In this document: piece after piece, positions 17,026 through 24,794 of the stretch
How positions within the stretch are numbered: the first letter of the stretch is position 1
Layout of the letters: every line of letters starts with the position of its first letter
Origin: Oerskovia douganii
GTDB taxonomy: Bacteria; Actinomycetota; Actinomycetes; Actinomycetales; Cellulomonadaceae
Direction: 5' to 3'
Assembly: GCF_015142735.1 (NCBI RefSeq)
Contig: NZ_JACSPN010000009.1
Coordinates: 1-64,000, forward strand
DNA: 64,000 nt
The notes under the pieces: generated by a model
Database searches by the model: none
Told to the model about the DNA's origin: nothing
What the model saw: only the letters and a program-made list of their open reading frames with translations
Made by a program: the position numbers and the translations under genes

Positions 17026-17789
17026 GCAAGCGGACACGACTGGGGGGTGTCGTCGTCCTGATCGCTCTCGTCCTCGTCGGCGCCGCCGCAGGCAACCGCT
17101 GGACCTACCACCGCCCCGGGTGGCTCTCCAGCGGACCCGACACCTCCACGCCACCACCCCCGCCCCCGGTCGACGAGCACCCCCCGGAGGTCGAGCTCCT
17201 CCGCGAAGGCCTCGACGACCGCGCCGCAGGCCTCACCATCGGCCAGTACATGACCGCCCTCGCCCTCGTGGTCGCCGTCGCCCTCGTCGTCATCACGATC
17301 GTCTACCTGCGCCGCCGCAGGCTCGAACCCCCAGAGATCAGCACCCCCCGCCACCACGTCACCGCAGGAGACGCGCTCGCGATCCCCGCCCTCGACGTCC
17401 AGCTCCCCGCCCTCCGCCGAGGCGTCAAGCACGCCAGACACCTGCTCGACACCGCCGGCACCCCCCGCGACGCCGTCACCGCCGCCTGGATCGCGCTCGA
17501 GGACGCCGCCGCGGACACCGGCCACCGCAGGCACCCCGCCCAGACCCCCACCGAGTTCACCACGACCGTCCTCGACGCCACCCCCGCCGACCCCGACGCC
17601 GTCACCACCCTCCTCGGCCTCTACCAGCGCGCACGCTTCACCACCCACGACCTCACCCCCCACGACGTCGAGACCGCCCGCCACTGCCTCGAACGCCTCG
17701 CCATCGCCTTCACCCCACCCGACGACGACCCCCTCCCCGACGACGTCCACACCAGCACCCCCCAGGACACGCGAGGAACGACGGCATGA
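17022..17789 (+). CDS. DUF4129 domain membrane protein
   Basis: A 255-residue protein with an N-terminal membrane helix (~8-25), a Pro-rich external stretch (TPPPPPPVDEHPPE), a second membrane helix (~77-95, ending in YLRRRRL) and a cytoplasmic DUF4129-like C-terminal domain (AWIALEDAAADTG ... TEFTTTVLD ... LLGLYQRARFTTHDLTPHDVETARHCLERL). DUF4129 proteins commonly accompany MoxR ATPases and DUF58 proteins, as here. It overlaps both neighbours by 4 bp (ATGA). Exact role unknown; a membrane partner of the MoxR/DUF58 system is the best inference. Confidence 0.85.
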   Translation: MSKRTRLGGVVVLIALVLVGAAAGNRWTYHRPGWLSSGPDTSTPPPPPPVDEHPPEVELLREGLDDRAAGLTIGQYMTALALVVAVALVVITIVYLRRRRLEPPEISTPRHHVTAGDALAIPALDVQLPALRRGVKHARHLLDTAGTPRDAVTAAWIALEDAAADTGHRRHPAQTPTEFTTTVLDATPADPDAVTTLLGLYQRARFTTHDLTPHDVETARHCLERLAIAFTPPDDDPLPDDVHTSTPQDTRGTTA

Positions 17790-18298
17790 AGCACCGGATC
17801 ACCGCCGACCGCACGCTCCTCCCCCACGCAGCGCTCCTCGGCACGGCCGGGCTCCTCCTCGCCCTCCTCGGCCTCGACCTGCCCCACACCCTCGCCCTCA
17901 CCACCAGCGCACTCGTCCTCCTCGTCCTCTACCGACGCACCGACCCCGGGTACGACGCCGAGCACCACGCGCTCCCCGACGTCAACCGCGACGGCGCCCG
18001 CCGAGACCTCTCCGAGCTCACCTGGGCCATGCACGGCTCCCACGGACGCGTCAGCGAACGCGCACACCGACGCGTCCGGGCGCTCGCGGCCACGGCGCTC
18101 GCGGACGAGGGCATCGACCTGTTCAGCACCGACCCCGCGCAGGCCGAGGCGGCCGCCGAGAGGCTCGGTCCGACGGTGCACCGGCAGATGACGTCCGACA
18201 CCCGCCCGCCGACCATCAACGTCCTGCGGACCTGGGTGAGCGCGGTCGAGGCGCTGGCCGACGCCCCCGCAAGCAGCCACCACGTACCCACCCCGTAG
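17786..18298 (+). CDS. Membrane protein of the MoxR operon
   Basis: A 170-residue protein with two hydrophobic helices near the N-terminus (LLPHAALLGTAGLLLALLG and HTLALTTSALVLLVLYR), followed by a hydrophilic domain with DLSELTWAMHGSHGRVSERAHRRVRALA. No named family recognised. It overlaps the DUF4129 gene by 4 bp and precedes the MoxR gene by 25 bp, so it is probably another component of the same membrane machinery. Confidence 0.85.
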   Translation: MKHRITADRTLLPHAALLGTAGLLLALLGLDLPHTLALTTSALVLLVLYRRTDPGYDAEHHALPDVNRDGARRDLSELTWAMHGSHGRVSERAHRRVRALAATALADEGIDLFSTDPAQAEAAAERLGPTVHRQMTSDTRPPTINVLRTWVSAVEALADAPASSHHVPTP

Positions 18299-18323
18299 CC
18301 ACCCGCACCGAGAGGCGAACCCG

Positions 18324-19313
18324 ATGACGGACTCCCCTGCCCCCGCGCTCAGCATCCCCGAGGTGGCCGCGCACGGCCGCCGCATCCTCGACGAGGTCGG
18401 CACGGCCATCGTCGGGATGCGCGACTCGCTCGAGCTCGCGCTCGCCACGATCCTCGCGGGCGGGCACGTGCTCTTCGAGGACGTGCCCGGGCTCGGCAAG
18501 ACGCTCGCCGCACGCAGCCTCGCGACCGCTCTGGGGCTGGACTTCGCGCGACTCCAGTGCACCCCGGACCTGCTGCCCGCGGACATCACGGGCTCGTCGG
18601 TCTACGACCCGGCGACGACCGAGTTCGTGTTCCGCCCGGGCCCCGTCTTCACGGGCGTCTTCCTGGCGGACGAGATCAACCGCACGGCGCCCAAGACGCA
18701 GTCCGCGCTCCTGGAGGCCATGGCCGAGCGGCAGGTCTCGATCGAGGGCAGCACGTATCCGCTGCAGCGCCCGTTCCACGTGCTCGCGACGTCGAACCCG
18801 GTCGAGTACGAGGGCACCTACCCGCTGCCCGAGGCGCAGCTTGACCGCTTCATGGTGCGTCTCGGCGTCGGGTACCCGGGCCGCGACGACGAGCGCGAGG
18901 TCCTGCGCCGTCGTCTCGACCGTCGCCAGGAGCAGGCCGACGTCCGTCAGGTCGTCGACGCACGGACCGTGCTCGCGATGCAGGCCGGGGTCGAGGCGAC
19001 CGACGTCGACCCGGACGTGCTCACGTACTGCGTGGACCTGGTCGCGGCGACGCGCACGGACTCGCAGCTCGAGGTCGGCGCCTCGCCCCGCGGGTCGCAG
19101 AACCTCGTCCTGCTCGCGCGTGCCGTCGCAGCCCTCGACGGCCGGGACTACGTGCTGCCGGAGGACGTCAAGCGGGTCGCCGTCCCGGTGCTCGCGCACC
19201 GGCTCACCCTGACCCCCACGGCCTGGGCGTCGAACGCGCAGCCGCAGGCCATCGTCCGAGCCATCCTCGACCGCGTGCCCGGCCCCGCTGCGGTCGCCAG
19301 CACGACGCGATGA
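18324..19313 (+). CDS. MoxR family AAA+ ATPase
   Basis: A 329-residue AAA+ ATPase. Walker A is FEDVPGLGKT (~51-60), Walker B FLADEINRTAPKTQSALLEAM, sensor 1 LATSNPVEYEGTYPLPEAQLDRFM with the arginine finger, and sensor 2 ASPRGSQNLVLLARA. MoxR proteins act as chaperone-like remodelers, usually together with DUF58 and VWA proteins. The stop overlaps the DUF58 start (ATGA at 19310). A GAGAGGCGAA ribosome site precedes ATG 18324. Confidence 0.95.
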   Translation: MTDSPAPALSIPEVAAHGRRILDEVGTAIVGMRDSLELALATILAGGHVLFEDVPGLGKTLAARSLATALGLDFARLQCTPDLLPADITGSSVYDPATTEFVFRPGPVFTGVFLADEINRTAPKTQSALLEAMAERQVSIEGSTYPLQRPFHVLATSNPVEYEGTYPLPEAQLDRFMVRLGVGYPGRDDEREVLRRRLDRRQEQADVRQVVDARTVLAMQAGVEATDVDPDVLTYCVDLVAATRTDSQLEVGASPRGSQNLVLLARAVAALDGRDYVLPEDVKRVAVPVLAHRLTLTPTAWASNAQPQAIVRAILDRVPGPAAVASTTR

Positions 19314-20647
19314 CCTCGCTCGCCACGACCGGGCGCCTGACGAGCTGGCAGCAGACCACGAGCCTGGCCGGCGGCGTGGTGCTGGGCCTGGTGCTCCTCA
19401 CGACCGGCCTCCTCGCCGGGCGCGCGGACGTCGCCGTGCTCGGCGCACCCGCCCTGCTCGGGGCGGCCTGGGGGTGGACGACCCGTCCACGGGGCGAGGG
19501 CGTCGTCGCGACGTTCGTCCCGACGGACGCCACGGGTCGGCGGCCGGGGGAGCTGCGGGCGCGGCTGCGCCTCGACGTGCCCGACGACGCCACACCGGTC
19601 CGTCTGCGCGTCACCAGCCCCGGGAACGCGGACGCGGACGTCACGGTCCTCGTCGACCGGACCAGGACGCTCGACCTGACGACGCACTCGGCACGCACGG
19701 GGCCGCACCGCATGTTCAGGGTCGACCACGTCGGGGTGGGGCCGGAGGGCGCCTTCGAGTCCGTCCCGGACGCGGTCCAGGCGCCGGGGACGCTCGTGCT
19801 GCCCACCGCACGACCCCTGGGCCTGCTCCCCCTGCCGCGACAGCTCGCGGGGCTCACCGGCCCGCACACGACGCGTCGGCTGGGGGACGGTACCGAGCTC
19901 CGGGACATCCACCCGTTCGCTCCCGGTGACCGGCTGCGCCGCATCGACTGGCGCGCCACGGCGCGCCGGTCCCCCGGGCTCGAGACGCTGTACGTCCGGC
20001 GGACCCAGGCGACGGCAGAGGCGACCGTCGTGCTGGTGCTGGACTCGCGCGACGAGGTGGGGCCGGACGTGACGACCTGGCGCGGACGTGGCCCGCTGCC
20101 GATGGACCGGGCGACGTCGCTGGACATCGCCCGCCATGCCGCAGCCTCGGTCGCGCAGACCGCGCTGGACGGCGGTGACCGGGTGGGTTTCGAGGACCTC
20201 GGCTGGGTCCGCAGCCCTCTCCCGCCGGCCGCGGGCAAGCGTCAGCTCCAGCGGATCGTCCATGCGCTCGCGCTCGCGCACCCCGTGGGCGAGCCCAGTC
20301 GTCGCATGCGTCCTCCGCAGATCCCTGCGGGCGCGCTCGTGTACATGTTCTCGACCTTCCTCGACGACGAGAGCGCCACGATCGCCCAGACGTGGCGCTC
20401 CACAGGACACCCGGTGGTCGCGGTCGACATCCTGCCGACCGTGGAGGTCCCCCGGGACGAGCCCGGCGCCGCCCTGGCCTGGCGCATCACCCGCCTCGAG
20501 CGCGAGCAGCGGCTCGAGGCCGTCCGACGGGAAGGGGTCGTGGTGGTCCGGTGGAGCGCCGCGTCCTCCGGGCCGGGCGGCGCACGGTCCGCCCTCGAGC
20601 TCGCCGCTCGACGGCAACGCCACAGCCAGCGAGGGGTGACCCGATGA
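19310..20647 (+). CDS. DUF58 domain-containing protein
   Basis: A 445-residue protein with one or two N-terminal membrane helices (TTSLAGGVVLGLVLLTTGLL, then DVAVLGAPALLGAAWGW), a beta-rich middle part and the DUF58 signature GDGTELRDIHPFAPGDRLRRIDWRATAR at ~195-222, followed by a VWA-like fold (TVVLVLDSRDEVGPD). It partners with the MoxR ATPase directly upstream (4-bp overlap) and with the membrane protein downstream (4-bp overlap). Substrate and process unknown; related systems act in envelope or stress functions. Confidence 0.92.
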   Translation: MTSLATTGRLTSWQQTTSLAGGVVLGLVLLTTGLLAGRADVAVLGAPALLGAAWGWTTRPRGEGVVATFVPTDATGRRPGELRARLRLDVPDDATPVRLRVTSPGNADADVTVLVDRTRTLDLTTHSARTGPHRMFRVDHVGVGPEGAFESVPDAVQAPGTLVLPTARPLGLLPLPRQLAGLTGPHTTRRLGDGTELRDIHPFAPGDRLRRIDWRATARRSPGLETLYVRRTQATAEATVVLVLDSRDEVGPDVTTWRGRGPLPMDRATSLDIARHAAASVAQTALDGGDRVGFEDLGWVRSPLPPAAGKRQLQRIVHALALAHPVGEPSRRMRPPQIPAGALVYMFSTFLDDESATIAQTWRSTGHPVVAVDILPTVEVPRDEPGAALAWRITRLEREQRLEAVRREGVVVVRWSAASSGPGGARSALELAARRQRHSQRGVTR

Positions 20648-21201
20648 ACGCACTGCCCGTCGACCGGTCGGACGAGCCCCACGGCCCTCCTGCGAACGAG
20701 GTGGACACGGGGCCCACCTTCTCGGGGAGGCACCTGCGGGTGGTCCTGGCCGCTGCGACGTTCCTGTTCGGCGTCCTCGCGGTGCACGGCCTGGTCCCGT
20801 CTCCGGTGGGCGGCGTGGTGGTGGGCGTGCTCCTGACGGTGGTCGTCCTCGTCCGCCCGCACACCCCGGTCCCCCAGCTCGTCCTGTTCGCCGGCGGTGC
20901 CGCGATGCTCGGGGCGGACACGGCGTTCTCGCCCGTGGTCTTCCTGCTCCTCCCTCTCGCGCAGACCGTGCTGCGAGCGTCCTGGTGGGTCGCGCGCGTC
21001 CCCCGAGCGGGTCGCGTCGAGCGCTCCGTCCTCCTGCTGGACCTGCGACGTGCGGGAGCGGTCCAGGCCGCGAGCCAGGGCCTCGCCCTGGTCGGGTACG
21101 CGGCGACCACGCTCGACGGGAGCGGGCTCTTCCTGGTCGTGGCCGCCGTCGCCCTGGCTGGACTCGTCGCTCTCACGGTCCCACGCTCCTGGTGGCCGTG
21201 A
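20644..21201 (+). CDS. Integral membrane protein, last gene of the MoxR operon
   Basis: A 185-residue protein with about five to six hydrophobic stretches (for example LRVVLAAATFLFGVLAVHGL, GGVVVGVLLTVVVLV, VVFLLLPLAQTVL, GLFLVVAAVALAGLVALTV). No named family recognised. It overlaps the DUF58 gene by 4 bp and is followed by a strong terminator, marking the operon end. Confidence 0.85.
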   Translation: MNALPVDRSDEPHGPPANEVDTGPTFSGRHLRVVLAAATFLFGVLAVHGLVPSPVGGVVVGVLLTVVVLVRPHTPVPQLVLFAGGAAMLGADTAFSPVVFLLLPLAQTVLRASWWVARVPRAGRVERSVLLLDLRRAGAVQAASQGLALVGYAATTLDGSGLFLVVAAVALAGLVALTVPRSWWP

Positions 21202-21270
21202 CGGGTCCTTCGGCCCGCGGTCCCCGAGCGCGCCCTCGCTGACGTCTCAGGTCCGATCAGCTCCCTCGAC

Positions 21271-21303
21271 GAAAGGCCCCGGCCCCTCGGTCCGGGGCCT
21301 TTC
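21271..21303 (+). terminator. Terminator of the DUF3866-MoxR-DUF58 operon
   Basis: GAAAGGCCCCGG at 21271-21282 pairs perfectly with 21292-21303 (12-bp stem, 9-base loop), about 70 bp after the last stop codon. Confidence 0.9.
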
Positions 21304-21369
21304 CCCTCGCCCCTGTCCTTCTGGGCTGTCTGGCGAGTCGGACAACTGACTGGTGTGGTGTCGTTTCGA

Positions 21370-21386
21370 CGCTTGGCACACTATTT
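21370..21386 (+). repeat. 17-bp direct repeat, copy 1
   Basis: CGCTTGGCACACTATTT, identical to 22591-22607 and in the same orientation. It lies about 39 bp upstream of the -10 box of the VOC gene, a position typical of an activator or repressor site. The surrounding AT content is unusually high for this genome. Confidence 0.8.
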
Positions 21387-21436
21387 ATTCCTCGAACAAC
21401 GGAAGCAGATGATCGATCTCTGGCTACCGTGGACCC

Positions 21437-21892
21437 ATGACCGACACCGACGCACGTCCCCCCGTCCTGCAGCTCCGTCTCGTCGTCGAGGCGGAGGACT
21501 ACGAGGCGGCGCTCACCTTCTACCGCGACACGCTGGGCCTCCCCCAGCTCGAGGCGTACAGCGGCGAGGGTGACGCCGAGGTCGCGATCCTCGACGCCGG
21601 CCGCGCCACCCTGGAGATCGCCAACCCCGCGCAGAAACGCATGATCGACGACGTCGAGGTGGGCCGGCAGGTCGCCCCCCGGCTGCGCGTCGCGTTCGAG
21701 GTCACCGACGCCGCGTCGGTCACGTCCGACCTCGTCGACGGCGGCGCCACCCTCCTCGCCGCACCCGTCCGCACGCCGTGGGACTCGCTCAACGCGCGGC
21801 TCGAGGCACCCGCAGGGCTGCAGGTCACGGTGTTCCAGGAGCTCTCCCCCGCCCCTCCCCGCTCCCCCGCGCAGGCCGGGCCCACAGGGTGA
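21437..21892 (+). CDS. VOC / glyoxalase-bleomycin resistance family protein
   Basis: A 151-residue protein of the vicinal oxygen chelate fold: LRLVVEAEDYEAALTFYRDTLGL opens the first beta-alpha-beta-beta-beta module, VAILDAGRATLEIANP continues it, and VAFEVTDAASVTSDLVDGGATLLAAPVRTPWDSLNARLEAPAGLQVTVFQ is the second module. Members are metal-dependent lyases, dioxygenases or drug-binding proteins; the substrate is not predictable. The ATG follows TACCGT by exactly 6 nt, so the transcript is leaderless. One copy of the 17-bp repeat lies upstream. Confidence 0.88.
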   Translation: MTDTDARPPVLQLRLVVEAEDYEAALTFYRDTLGLPQLEAYSGEGDAEVAILDAGRATLEIANPAQKRMIDDVEVGRQVAPRLRVAFEVTDAASVTSDLVDGGATLLAAPVRTPWDSLNARLEAPAGLQVTVFQELSPAPPRSPAQAGPTG

Positions 21893-21922
21893 GCGACGCC
21901 GTCGGGCCGTCTCCTCGCGGCA

Positions 21923-22576
21923 CTACCCGGGCGACGCGGCCTCGTCCGTGACGTCCGCGTGCCAGGCCCGGCGGACCTGCTCGAAGCGCGTCGGCAGCGG
22001 CGGGCGCACCCCGCCGTAGCGCGCGTTGGTGCGCTGCACGAACCTGCGCCAGGACAGCACCAGCCCCTGCTTGGTGATGGGCAGGCCGCTCGCCACGGTC
22101 ACCCCGTTGTCGTGCGTGTGGTGGACCGTCAGGAGCAGCGCGCGCGGTACCGAGCCCTCGAGCTCGGCGCAGAGGTCCTCCCGGACGTCCAGCCAGCGGC
22201 GCAGGACCATGACGACGCCCGGCTCGAGGCGGTGCACGCGCACCGTCCTGTGCTTGCCGTGCTGGACGACGACGCTCCCCTCCCCCACCTGCGCGCCGAC
22301 GGGCCCGAGGTCCAGCGAGTCGACAGTGCACCGCAGCAGATCCGAGTACCGGGCACCGGTCGCGCGCGTCAGCCCGACGACGACCGCCAGACGCACCAGC
22401 TCCGGCTTGGTCGCAGCGTGCATGGCTCCGACCGACAGCTCGCGCCAGACCCACTCGGCCTCGTCGCGCGTGACCGGTGGGCGGGGGTAGCGCGGGGCGA
22501 GCGCATGGGCCTCCTCCTGCGGGGCCTCCTCGGCTGTCGAGGCGTCCTGCGGTGAGTCGGTGTCGTCGGTGACCAT
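21923..22576 (-). CDS. Integrase-like protein lacking a full catalytic set
   Basis: A 217-residue protein. The middle part resembles the catalytic domain of tyrosine recombinases: LVRLAVVVGLTRATGARYSDLLRCTVDSLDLG matches the Arg-I box region and VVVQHGKHRTVRVHRL the following beta-hairpin. The C-terminal HxxR, His/Trp and nucleophilic Tyr boxes are not recognisable (the end reads RRFVQRTNARYGGVRPPLPTRFEQVRRAWHADV). The N-terminal ~35 residues are acidic and Ala/Glu-rich. It may be a recombinase relative turned DNA-binding regulator. Promoter TTGGAA-N17-TAGGTT lies directly upstream, with the ATG 6 nt after the -10 box; the second 17-bp repeat copy overlaps this promoter. Confidence 0.7.
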   Translation of the reverse strand: MVTDDTDSPQDASTAEEAPQEEAHALAPRYPRPPVTRDEAEWVWRELSVGAMHAATKPELVRLAVVVGLTRATGARYSDLLRCTVDSLDLGPVGAQVGEGSVVVQHGKHRTVRVHRLEPGVVMVLRRWLDVREDLCAELEGSVPRALLLTVHHTHDNGVTVASGLPITKQGLVLSWRRFVQRTNARYGGVRPPLPTRFEQVRRAWHADVTDEAASPG

Positions 22577-22590
22577 GGAGCGAACCTATC

Positions 22591-22607
22591 CGCTTGGCAC
22601 ACTATTT
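22591..22607 (+). repeat. 17-bp direct repeat, copy 2
   Basis: Identical to 21370-21386. Here the repeat overlaps the end of the -35 box and most of the -35/-10 spacer of the integrase-like gene, an ideal place for autorepression. It could also be a recombination core. Confidence 0.8.
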
Positions 22608-22648
22608 CCAAGAGGCGACGACGGTGAGCCGTCGGACGCCTCCGTCGA

Positions 22649-23863
22649 TCAGCCTTCCCGCAGGCGACGCGTGAGGTCGTCGATCTCGCCCAGCACCTCG
22701 GTGGCCGCCCACACCCCGTGCCGCTGGGACGTCGAGAGCTGCGACAGCACCCCTGCCTCGGTCAGCCGGTGGAGCGCCTCGTAGGCGGCCGCCGACGAGG
22801 TCCCGGCGACCTGCCGGGCGAGGTCCCCGTCGAGCACCGGGTGGTCCAGCAACCTGTCCAGGATCGCCGCCGCCGCCGAACCTGCCCGCGGGCGCACCTC
22901 CCCCCGCCACGCCGCCGGCAGCTCGGAGAGGTTGTCGGCGGAGATCCGGGCCTCGCGCGCAGCAGCCGAGGCGCTGGTCGCCAGGTACCGCACGAACTGT
23001 GCGACCTGCCCGGCCCGGTAGGCGTTGACGCGGGAGAAGTACTCCCCCGTGTCGGCCAGCATGGCCGAGGCGACCGGGACGACCAGCGTCGGGGCGAGCC
23101 CACGCCGCCGCCACACGGCCCCGATCAGAGCGCGGCCGATCCGCCCGTTGCCGTCGGTGAACGGGTGGATGGACTCGAACTGGGCGTGCGCAATGGCCGC
23201 CTGCGCCACGGCAGGGAGGTCCTCGCGCCCCAGGAAGACGATCAGGTCCTCCATGTACCCGGGCACGAGCTCGGGCGGCGGGGGCACGTGCACCGCCCCG
23301 CGTGGCGACCAGTCGGACCCGCCGATCCAGTTCTGCACCGTCCTGAGGCTGCCCGCGGTGGGCCCGTCGAGCGGGTCGTCCTTGAGGAGCGTCCGGTGAG
23401 CCGCCAGGAGGTCCTCGAGCTCGATCACCCCCGCGCTGCCCGCGGCATCGACGAGCCGGGACACCGCCCGGGCGGCGGCGACCGTGACCTGGGCGTCCTT
23501 CCCTGCCTTCATGCCGATCGTCGCCCTGGCCAGGTCGGCCAGGCTCGCGTCGTGACGCTCGATCCGCGACGAGGCGACCGCCTCGGTGCGCAGCAGGAAC
23601 GTCGCGAACGACGAGAGCACGGGCCCGTGGACCGCGTCGAGCCGGGTGATGTCGACCGCGGCCCGCTCGATGTCTGCGGCCTCCTCGGCCGACGGGACGT
23701 AGGCGAGGTCCGCGATCAGGGGTGGCAACGACACCGTGATCTCACGCAGCATGCGGTCCTCGCGCGGACCGCGCGAGGCCGACGCCCACGGCCTGACCTC
23801 GGCACCGTGCGGCGGCCACGTGACACCCGCCGGAGCGGCCCTCCCGGCACCTTCGTCCGTCAT
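22649..23863 (-). CDS. Fic family protein with C-terminal winged helix, second copy
   Basis: A 404-residue Fic protein, same architecture as the one at 2417-3661 but clearly divergent. The active loop HPFTDGNGRIGR is complete (residues 233-244). The inhibitory helix reads SSRIER (98-103), so the last consensus position is Arg rather than Gly/Asn, which might weaken self-inhibition. The C-terminal wing (DLARQVAGTSSAAAYEALHRLTEAGVL) suggests DNA binding. ATG 23863 is preceded by GGAAGGG. The promoter region holds several half-sites like those of the first fic gene and is shared with divergent yigZ. Target unknown. Confidence 0.93.
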   Translation of the reverse strand: MTDEGAGRAAPAGVTWPPHGAEVRPWASASRGPREDRMLREITVSLPPLIADLAYVPSAEEAADIERAAVDITRLDAVHGPVLSSFATFLLRTEAVASSRIERHDASLADLARATIGMKAGKDAQVTVAAARAVSRLVDAAGSAGVIELEDLLAAHRTLLKDDPLDGPTAGSLRTVQNWIGGSDWSPRGAVHVPPPPELVPGYMEDLIVFLGREDLPAVAQAAIAHAQFESIHPFTDGNGRIGRALIGAVWRRRGLAPTLVVPVASAMLADTGEYFSRVNAYRAGQVAQFVRYLATSASAAAREARISADNLSELPAAWRGEVRPRAGSAAAAILDRLLDHPVLDGDLARQVAGTSSAAAYEALHRLTEAGVLSQLSTSQRHGVWAATEVLGEIDDLTRRLREG

Positions 23864-23889
23864 GACAACCCTTCCTTGTCGCTCGTCAC

Positions 23890-23939
23890 GTCAAGGTTAT
23901 GCCCCCTAACCTGGACTTGCGCCACCACAAGTCCAGGTT
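23890..23939. promoter_or_regulatory. Operator cluster between fic gene 2 and yigZ
   Basis: Three half-sites are visible. AACCTGGACTTG (23908-23919) and CAAGTCCAGGTT (23928-23939) make a perfect 12-bp inverted repeat with an 8-bp spacer. GTCAAGGTT (23890-23898) forms a second, overlapping inverted arrangement with 23908 onwards (AGGTTA/TAACCT). The half-site AACCT(T)GGAC matches the operator of fic gene 1. The cluster also covers the region upstream of the yigZ -10 box (TAGGCT, 23943-23948), so yigZ may be co-regulated. Confidence 0.75.
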
Positions 23940-23956
23940 GGCTAGGCTGGCCGACG

Positions 23957-24628
23957 ATGTCCTCCGCCCCGTTCTCCCCCGAGCGCGCGCCGCTCCCCTC
24001 GACCGTCGCCCGACCCGTCGAGCACGAGCTCGTGGTCAAGAAGTCGCGGTTCATCACGCTCCTGCACCCCGTCACGTCCGTCGCGGACGCCGAGGCGGTG
24101 ATCGCTCGCGTCCGCAAGGAGCACTGGGACGCCCGGCACCACTGCACGGCGCTCGTCGTGGGGACGCACGCCGACCAGCAGCGGTCGAGCGACGACGGCG
24201 AGCCGTCGGGGACGGCCGGCATCCCCATGCTCGAGGTCCTGCGGCACCGTCACGTGACCGACGTCGTCGCGGTCGTCACGCGCTACTTCGGCGGGGTCCT
24301 GCTCGGCGCGGGAGGGCTCGTGCGGGCCTACTCGAACGCCGTGAGCGAGACCCTCGACATGGCCCCGATGCTGCGCCGCGAGATCATGGTCGAGGTCACG
24401 GTCGAGGTCCCGCACGCGGACGCAGGCCGGATGGGCAACGTCCTGCACGAGTGGTGCCAGACCCACGGCGCGGTCCTCGAGGGCACCGACTACGCGGGGT
24501 CCGCCGTCTTCCGCCTCCTGGTCCCGCCGGCACGGCTCGGGGCGCTCGACGCCGACGGCGCGGCGGCGGCGAGCGGCACCCTCTCCCCCGCGGTGGGGGA
24601 CAGCCGCATCGTCGACGTCCCCGCCTGA
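23957..24628 (+). CDS. YigZ/IMPACT family protein
   Basis: A 223-residue protein. The N-terminal UPF0029/Impact domain carries VKKSRFITLLHPVTS, HCTALVVGTHADQQRSSDDGEPSGTAGIPMLEVLRH and VTRYFGGVLLGAGGLVRAYSNAV, all diagnostic; the C-terminal DUF1949 domain (VEVPHADAGRMGNVLHEW) follows. The eukaryotic relative regulates GCN2; the bacterial role is unclear. ATG 23957 lies 8 nt from TAGGCT, so it is probably leaderless. It shares its upstream region with a Fic gene. Confidence 0.93.
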   Translation: MSSAPFSPERAPLPSTVARPVEHELVVKKSRFITLLHPVTSVADAEAVIARVRKEHWDARHHCTALVVGTHADQQRSSDDGEPSGTAGIPMLEVLRHRHVTDVVAVVTRYFGGVLLGAGGLVRAYSNAVSETLDMAPMLRREIMVEVTVEVPHADAGRMGNVLHEWCQTHGAVLEGTDYAGSAVFRLLVPPARLGALDADGAAAASGTLSPAVGDSRIVDVPA

Positions 24629-24671
24629 GACCCTCCGTGCGCCCGGCGAGGGCCCCTTCCCGGCCGCGCGG

Positions 24672-24703
24672 CGCCGTCGGGCACCAGCAACTGCCCGACG
24701 GCG
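24672..24703. terminator. Terminator between yigZ and the UDP-glucose gene
   Basis: CGCCGTCGGGCA (24672-24683) pairs with TGCCCGACGGCG (24692-24703), a perfect 12-bp stem with an 8-base loop. It lies between two convergent genes and can serve both. A second short hairpin (CAGGGCG/CGCCCTG) follows near 24718-24737. Confidence 0.8.
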
Positions 24704-24794
24704 TCTCGCGGCCCCTCAGGGCGTGTCAGCGCCCTGGGGGGCCGCCAGAAGGTCCGAGCGCGACGACGCCGAGCGGTCCGCGGCAGGGCACGCG

